64,000 bases of DNA from CAYQUO01 sp964420835 (GTDB lineage Bacteria > Chloroflexota > Anaerolineae > Anaerolineales > Anaerolineaceae): assembly GCA_964420835.1 (NCBI GenBank), contig CAYQUO010000013.1:29226-93225 (forward strand). The letters run 5' to 3'. The position numbers and the translations under genes are program-made. Positions 59,901 to 64,000 of this stretch are shown here, piece by piece; within the stretch, counting starts at the first letter, position 1; each line of letters begins with the position of its first letter. Under the pieces are notes generated by a model. That model did not search any database, had not been told where the DNA came from, and saw only the letters and a program-made list of their open reading frames with translations.

Positions 59901-60194
59901 GACCGGGCCGGGCGGTTAAAGCCGGCGCCACCGGGCGGGGGGTGTTGGTTTATTCGTTTATTCGTTTTTACGATGAAATTTGCCGGCGAAACCTTGTTTG
60001 GAGGAAATCAGCCGGAGGGGGTTCCATTCACCACACCCCCATTGTACGGGGTGGGGGGATTTTGACAATTGCCAATTTCCCCAGGAAACATTGCCCATTT
60101 CACCTATTTTAATAAAATGGCGGGGCCTTTACCGACGGCAGGAAGGGTGACAACCCCGCCGGCGGCCGGGATTGTGCGGATTGAAGGGGCAATG
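59901..60194. other. Gene-free stretch with inverted repeats
   Basis: No convincing ORF on either strand. It holds a short tandem repeat (TTTATTCG twice, near 59950-59965), a 6-bp inverted repeat CACCCC/GGGGTG (about 60032-60052) and a wider GGCGGGG/CCCCGCC pair (about 60120-60163). One of these may terminate the leftward gene that ends at 60195. Confidence 0.4.
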
Positions 60195-60725
60195 TTACTG
60201 TGAGGCGGGGGCGAACCCCTGGAGAATGACCCAGGCCTGGCCGGCTGTCAGGCCGACCAGTTCCTGCCATGGGACTTTGGCGCGCTCCTCCGCGATGATC
60301 CGCTTAAGGTCGTCCTCCGCACGGCTTTGCATCCCGGATAAAAACGACTGCAGTTCATCGACCATTTCTTGGGAGACGGTTACGGCATCCCCCTGGCCAT
60401 CCAGCAGCGCCTCGACGGCGGGGGTGTAGAGGTCGATCACATGCCAGGTTTGCCGGGTCATGGCCTGGTCGTACCAGAGCAGCCTCATTAATGGGGTGGC
60501 GTGAGTAAAACCCAGGTCCAAATAGTGCCGCCCAAGAGGGGTGGTGGGCAACAGTTCGCTGCACAAGCGTTGAAACAAAACGGTCGTCCGGGCGACCCGG
60601 TAGGTTTGTTCGGAGAAGAGGAAGCGCCCGGCTGCCTGAACCGTTGACACGGGGAACAACCATCCCAAGAGGATCCCCAGGAAGACCCAGCCAACGGAAA
60701 AGAGCGATATTTTCCTGCCTTGCAT
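60195..60725 (-). CDS. Small exported or membrane-anchored protein, unknown
   Basis: 176 residues. A basic start (MQGRKISL) and a hydrophobic segment (VGWVFLGILLGWLFPVS) ending near an AQA-type site (TVQAAG) suggest a signal peptide or anchor. The remainder is mainly helical, with FQRLCSELLPTTPLGRHYLDL and EDDLKRIIAEERAKVPWQEL. No known family recognised. The ATG has GGGAGG upstream and a TATAAT box at 60757-60762. It is the last gene before the IS remnant. Confidence 0.6.
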   Translation of the reverse strand: MQGRKISLFSVGWVFLGILLGWLFPVSTVQAAGRFLFSEQTYRVARTTVLFQRLCSELLPTTPLGRHYLDLGFTHATPLMRLLWYDQAMTRQTWHVIDLYTPAVEALLDGQGDAVTVSQEMVDELQSFLSGMQSRAEDDLKRIIAEERAKVPWQELVGLTAGQAWVILQGFAPASQ

Positions 60726-60756
60726 GGCTCACCCTCCCTTCCTGATGCGGAGTGGA

Positions 60757-60785
60757 ATTATAGTTTGAAAACACCCGGTTGACGA
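60757..60785 (-). promoter_or_regulatory. Likely promoter of the small exported protein
   Basis: TCGTCA (60780-60785), 17-nt spacer, TATAAT (60757-60762) on the minus strand, 31 nt before the ATG, in the gap next to the IS end. Confidence 0.45.
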
Positions 60786-60799
60786 GCGGTTGCATGGGT

Positions 60800-61699
60800 T
60801 CAATACATATGAGACAGAGCCGGGGCAACTGAAGGGTGGTGGATACGAATATACTCTGCAGGGGAGAGGTAGTCCAGAGCACGTTGAGGGCGAACCTGGT
60901 TGTAGATCCTCTCCCAATCTTTCAATGCTCGATTGAGTGAAGGGGGATGTTAATCCAGATCGTAGACTGCGTAGAGCTCTTCTATGTGATTGCGATGAGC
61001 CCGTTCGACACGGCCGTTCAGCTTGGGTGAGCGAGGAGGAAGGACAAACAGCTTCAGCCCCAGTTCTGCACAGGTCTGCTCGAATTCTTTCCTGTACTCG
61101 CTGCCTCCATCCACTTGGATGGCACGGACGGGGAAAGGCATGCGGTTGATCAAGGTGGACAGGAATTGTTTTGCATTCTTGGCGATTGCCCGGGTATGCA
61201 CTTCGATGACATCCCAGTGGGAGACTACGTCCCGAGCGGTGAGATGCTTGAAATGGATCTTGGGGAATGGGTGAATATCCAGGGTACAAAGCTGTACCAA
61301 GTTGCCGGGCTGTAGAACCGCATGCTCTCGGGGTTTACGCACGGCATACGGTCGTTTAGGGCTTTTTTGGCATGCAAAGGAAGTTCACCGCGCTGTTTTA
61401 GGTAATGGAGGCTCCGCCTAATAGTGGATACCGACTGGCTGCCAATACCACCTGCTTTTCCGTTTCCCAGTGCCATTGCCGTTAGTAGACACGCTTCGGG
61501 AGATGACTGCTTTTCTCCAATCCTCGCACCCCGCCCTGCCGCCACCTCCTCCGCCGGCGGTACGGCGTGGCTCTTGACACCCCAACACTGCTTGCCACTT
61601 ACGTCCCCTTGCCCCCGCCTTCTGCAATGTCTCCCGGGCTGAGAGTAACCCCAACCTGGATCTGACCTGTGCTAACATTTCCATTTTTATTGTTCTCAC
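60800..61699 (-). pseudogene. IS481-family DDE transposase, broken
   Basis: The catalytic core is read between 61342 and 60950: LCTLDIHPF (first Asp), AIQVDGGSEY (second Asp) and LNGRVERAHR (Glu), with VLPPRSPKLNG between. An in-frame TAA at 60950-60952 interrupts YAVYDLD, after which the frame continues LNRALKDWERIYNQVRPQRA and ends at 60800. Upstream, a frameshift near 61345 separates the core from the segment STIRRSLHYLKQRGELPLHA. The most N-terminal part (from GTG at 61699) lies in a third frame. The gene cannot make a full protein. Confidence 0.8.
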
Positions 61700-61765
61700 C
61701 TCTACGGATGGATAGCCCCGATGTCCGTTATTGTCTACTTCCCTGTCTCAAATCTATCTGAATTT
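60800..61765 (-). mobile_element. Decayed IS481-type insertion sequence
   Basis: The element contains one broken transposase gene. Its ends show an imperfect inverted repeat: TTCAATACATATGAGACAG on the left (about 60799-60817) and TTCAGATAGATTTGAGACAG read inward from the right (about 61743-61762). Exact ends and target duplication could not be fixed. Confidence 0.65.
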
Positions 61766-61978
61766 ATACAGAAATAATGAGTATTAGAAATAAATAAGTG
61801 AAGTATTGTTTAGGTAACTAGTTTTTCCTTCTTATTCGAAATGTCCCTGACAGACGTAAAGTGATGCTCTGATTCAGGATTATTTACCTGGTATAAGCAG
61901 AAAATGATTTCCGTAAACCATTTGAGTCTTCTGTCTCGTTCTGCAAGCATGACCTTGTTTTAACCAATCTGAAGGATT
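61766..61978. other. AT-rich gene-free stretch
   Basis: Sequence becomes clearly richer in A and T than the rest of the window from about here. No ORF or RNA gene was recognised. It must contain the promoter of the alpha/beta hydrolase, but no confident -35/-10 pair is visible. Confidence 0.4.
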
Positions 61979-61981
61979 ATG

Positions 61982-63067
61982 ATGCGTTACAGGATACGGA
62001 AAATCATGAGACGCAAAATGATCTCACTTACCCTAGTTTTGATTTTCATTTCAGGAATAGTTGCTTGGATACGGCCCACGTTCACACCAGCAATCGCTGG
62101 CGAGGCGAGCATTGCTTCTCTTGAAAAGATCGAATTGGGCAATATGGAGCAGTGGATTTTGGTTCGCGGGCAAAATACCACCAATCCTGTATTACTTTGG
62201 CTACATGGTGGGCCCGGTGCAGCACAAATGCCGGTAGCACGTTATTTCAATAGTGCGCTTGAAGAGCATTTCATTGTTGTTCATTGGGATCAGCGCGGTG
62301 CGGGAAAATCGAATCCCTCCAATTTCGATGAATCAACCATGACTTTCGATCAATATCTATCTGACGCCCATGAGTTGACGCTTTATCTGAAAAGTCGATT
62401 CGGACAAGACAAGATTTACCTGGTAGGCCACTCATGGGGTTCTCAACTAGGCATCCGTCTAGCACAGATATATCCACAAGATTATTACGCGTACATTGGA
62501 GTCGGTCAGGTAGTCAATTTTCGTCGCGCTCAAGAGATCGGATACGACTGGCTTCTTCACCAAGTCAAAGATAAAAGCAGCTTGAGTAAGCTCAAATCAT
62601 TGGGGCGACCACCTTTTACTGATCACGTAGAATTTGTCCGTTACATCAAGTTGGTTGACGCGTTTGGTGGCGGTTTTGACGTTGGATTTGCGAGACTTGC
62701 CTGGATTACCCTATGCGCGCCTGAATACAACTTGCGGGATGTAACAGCTTGGCTGCGCGGCTCCAATCGCGGTAGCGGGCCGATGTGGTATACATCCATT
62801 TATCAGTCTTTTGACGCGATGAAAGAAATCTCTCGCCTCGAACTACCAGTCTATTTTTTCGTTGGGATCCATGACTACAATACCCCCATGACATTAGTGA
62901 AGAACTACTATAAATCGCTTAATGCATTGAAGGGGAAGGAATTAGTGATTTTCGAGTCTTCTGCTCACACCCCTTTCATGGGTGAAGCTGAAAAGTTCAA
63001 TCAGGGATTGATACGCGTGCTTAGTGAGACATATAAACCATTAAACATGGACAAAGAAAAGCACTAG
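61982..63067 (+). CDS. Alpha/beta hydrolase, proline iminopeptidase-like (S33)
   Basis: 361 residues. An N-terminal hydrophobic helix (LTLVLIFISGIVAWI) may be a signal or anchor. LLWLHGGPGAAQMP is the oxyanion HGGPG motif, VHWDQRGAGKSNPS the DQRGxG motif, and VGHSWGSQLGI holds the nucleophilic Ser. Candidate Asp and His lie in VGIHDYNTP and ESSAHTPF. This is the S33 pattern of proline iminopeptidases and epoxide-hydrolase relatives; the substrate is unknown. Codon and base usage are more AT-rich than upstream genes. Two adjacent ATGs; AAGGA fits the second better. Confidence 0.85.
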   Translation: MRYRIRKIMRRKMISLTLVLIFISGIVAWIRPTFTPAIAGEASIASLEKIELGNMEQWILVRGQNTTNPVLLWLHGGPGAAQMPVARYFNSALEEHFIVVHWDQRGAGKSNPSNFDESTMTFDQYLSDAHELTLYLKSRFGQDKIYLVGHSWGSQLGIRLAQIYPQDYYAYIGVGQVVNFRRAQEIGYDWLLHQVKDKSSLSKLKSLGRPPFTDHVEFVRYIKLVDAFGGGFDVGFARLAWITLCAPEYNLRDVTAWLRGSNRGSGPMWYTSIYQSFDAMKEISRLELPVYFFVGIHDYNTPMTLVKNYYKSLNALKGKELVIFESSAHTPFMGEAEKFNQGLIRVLSETYKPLNMDKEKH

Positions 63068-63204
63068 TAGAAAAAAGAACGGACGCTCGTATGATCTGTG
63101 AAATCGTTATCTCCTAATGGACGTGAAGATAATGCTAAGTGGATGAATAAAGAGAGATGAGATCAAAAGCAAACTAAATAAATAAGCGATACTTGGAGAT
63201 CACC

Positions 63205-64000
63205 ATGAATCTTAAAACCGTCTTGGCTTATCTGTGGAAACTACCCTTGTGCGGCATCGGTTTTTTCATAGGCATAGCTCTTAGCGGAATAATACTACCT
63301 TCGCTTGGTTTTAAATCGCCTGAGATGCCGGAAGGCACAGACGCTAATACGATCATGCTCTGGTTCCTACTGGGGAGTATATTATTGGCTTTTACATTAT
63401 CCTTCCTTTCAAGGAACATGTCAGCCAATTGGCTATTGCGCTGGGGCATCCTATTTGAACTAATCTGGATATTTGGCGCTTTTGGAGTCGTGCTCGAAGC
63501 GTTCTTTTTCATGACAACCGGCGCAGTATCTTCGATGTCAAACGCTCTCTTTACCTTACTCAACTTCTTGCTTCCAGCCATATTTCTTTCAGCACTGGTA
63601 GCGGTTCTGTTCCAGCCTATTATGGCTATTGAACCTTGCCAGCATCGTCTTCAAATTTATGCTATGTTCTACAAAAGATCAACTTGGATGTGGCGAATCA
63701 TCCTTGTGCTATTGGCGTATCCCGTGACATACATTGTTTTTGGGCTGCTTGTCCAACCGTTCATTAAGAAATTCTATATTGCTGGTCAATATGAATTAAC
63801 CATACCTACATGGGGACAATTGATCCCGTTGCAACTAACACGAAGCGTCTTGTTATTATTAGCCAGTGCACCGATAATGGTCTGGTGGCAAAGTTCGCCC
63901 CGCAAAGTGTGGCTGGCGCTGGGAAGCTCGATCTTCATTCTGACCGCTTTCATGGCAGTCATCACCGCCTACTGGTTTCCATGGCAGTTGCGCCTGTTTC
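63205..64000 (+). CDS. Polytopic membrane protein, partial (runs off right edge)
   Basis: 265 open codons from the ATG at 63205 to the window end with no stop. GGAG lies 7 nt before the ATG. The translation starts MNLKTVLAYLWKLPLCGIGF and contains about six hydrophobic segments, such as IMLWFLLGSILLAFTLSFL, WRIILVLLAYPVTYIVFGLL and VWLALGSSIFILTAFMAVI. I do not recognise the family. Composition is AT-rich like the hydrolase before it, 137 nt upstream. Function unknown. Confidence 0.75.
   Translation, partial: MNLKTVLAYLWKLPLCGIGFFIGIALSGIILPSLGFKSPEMPEGTDANTIMLWFLLGSILLAFTLSFLSRNMSANWLLRWGILFELIWIFGAFGVVLEAFFFMTTGAVSSMSNALFTLLNFLLPAIFLSALVAVLFQPIMAIEPCQHRLQIYAMFYKRSTWMWRIILVLLAYPVTYIVFGLLVQPFIKKFYIAGQYELTIPTWGQLIPLQLTRSVLLLLASAPIMVWWQSSPRKVWLALGSSIFILTAFMAVITAYWFPWQLRLF

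Noticed and set aside
59901..60194. CRISPR or other repeat array
   Set aside because: Only two copies of a short TTTATTCG unit and scattered inverted repeats; no spacer structure. No CRISPR array was seen anywhere in the window.
1..64000. tRNA or rRNA genes, phage genes or defence systems
   Set aside because: No cloverleaf with a matching T-loop, no rRNA stretches and no phage or defence families were recognised on either strand.

Overview
The window is about 61.7 kb of GC-rich bacterial chromosome followed by roughly 2.3 kb of clearly more AT-rich sequence. The most likely source is a member of the Chloroflexota, probably class Anaerolineae. This is an inference from the gene order, Thr/Pro-rich lipoprotein linkers, repeated polytopic GT-C glycosyltransferases, a short EF-Ts and a contiguous nuoA-N operon. 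No rRNA, tRNA or CRISPR was seen.

Left part (1-17.7 kb): a cut-off GT4 glycosyltransferase, rdgB, a DUF177 protein with the primary sigma factor (strong TTGACT-17-TATAAT promoter), a membrane Fe-S oxidoreductase, a coupled ATP-grasp/GNAT pair, an alkyladenine glycosylase, an NDP-sugar epimerase, a WD40 lipoprotein, a LysM/M23 lipoprotein, an HD hydrolase, then rpsB-tsf-(terminator)-pyrH and a large membrane glycosyltransferase.

Middle (17.7-26.1 kb): a leftward run rplS - C26 amidotransferase - murI - tgt - two tandem FmrO/Arm-type 16S rRNA methyltransferases - RsmF-like methyltransferase, the last genes overlapping. Arm enzymes are known to modify G1405 and RsmF modifies C1407 of 16S rRNA, so this looks like a decoding-site modification operon. 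Next comes selD, which a plain ORF caller truncates. Reading through an in-frame UGA at the catalytic position, followed by a bacterial SECIS-like hairpin, restores a full-length selenoprotein SelD.

Right-middle (26.1-45.3 kb): another GT-C protein, an aldo/keto reductase, a KamA-type aminomutase, the CIRCE-controlled hrcA-grpE-dnaK-dnaJ-prmA operon, a nicotinate phosphoribosyltransferase with a lipoprotein, dtd, and pheS-pheT behind a T-box leader, then a DinB-like protein and a third GT-C membrane protein.

Right (45.4-59.9 kb): a complete 14-gene respiratory complex I operon (nuoA to nuoN) ending in a Rho-independent terminator. After it come a small secreted or anchored protein, a decayed IS481-type element, and an AT-rich segment with an alpha/beta hydrolase and a cut-off membrane protein. 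This last part looks acquired.

A recurring regulatory feature is a TATAAT/TACAAT box, often with an upstream TG, placed 6-7 nt before an ATG that has no Shine-Dalgarno. This implies leaderless mRNAs for at least six genes (rdgB, WD40 lipoprotein, M23 lipoprotein, HD hydrolase, selD, one GT-C protein).
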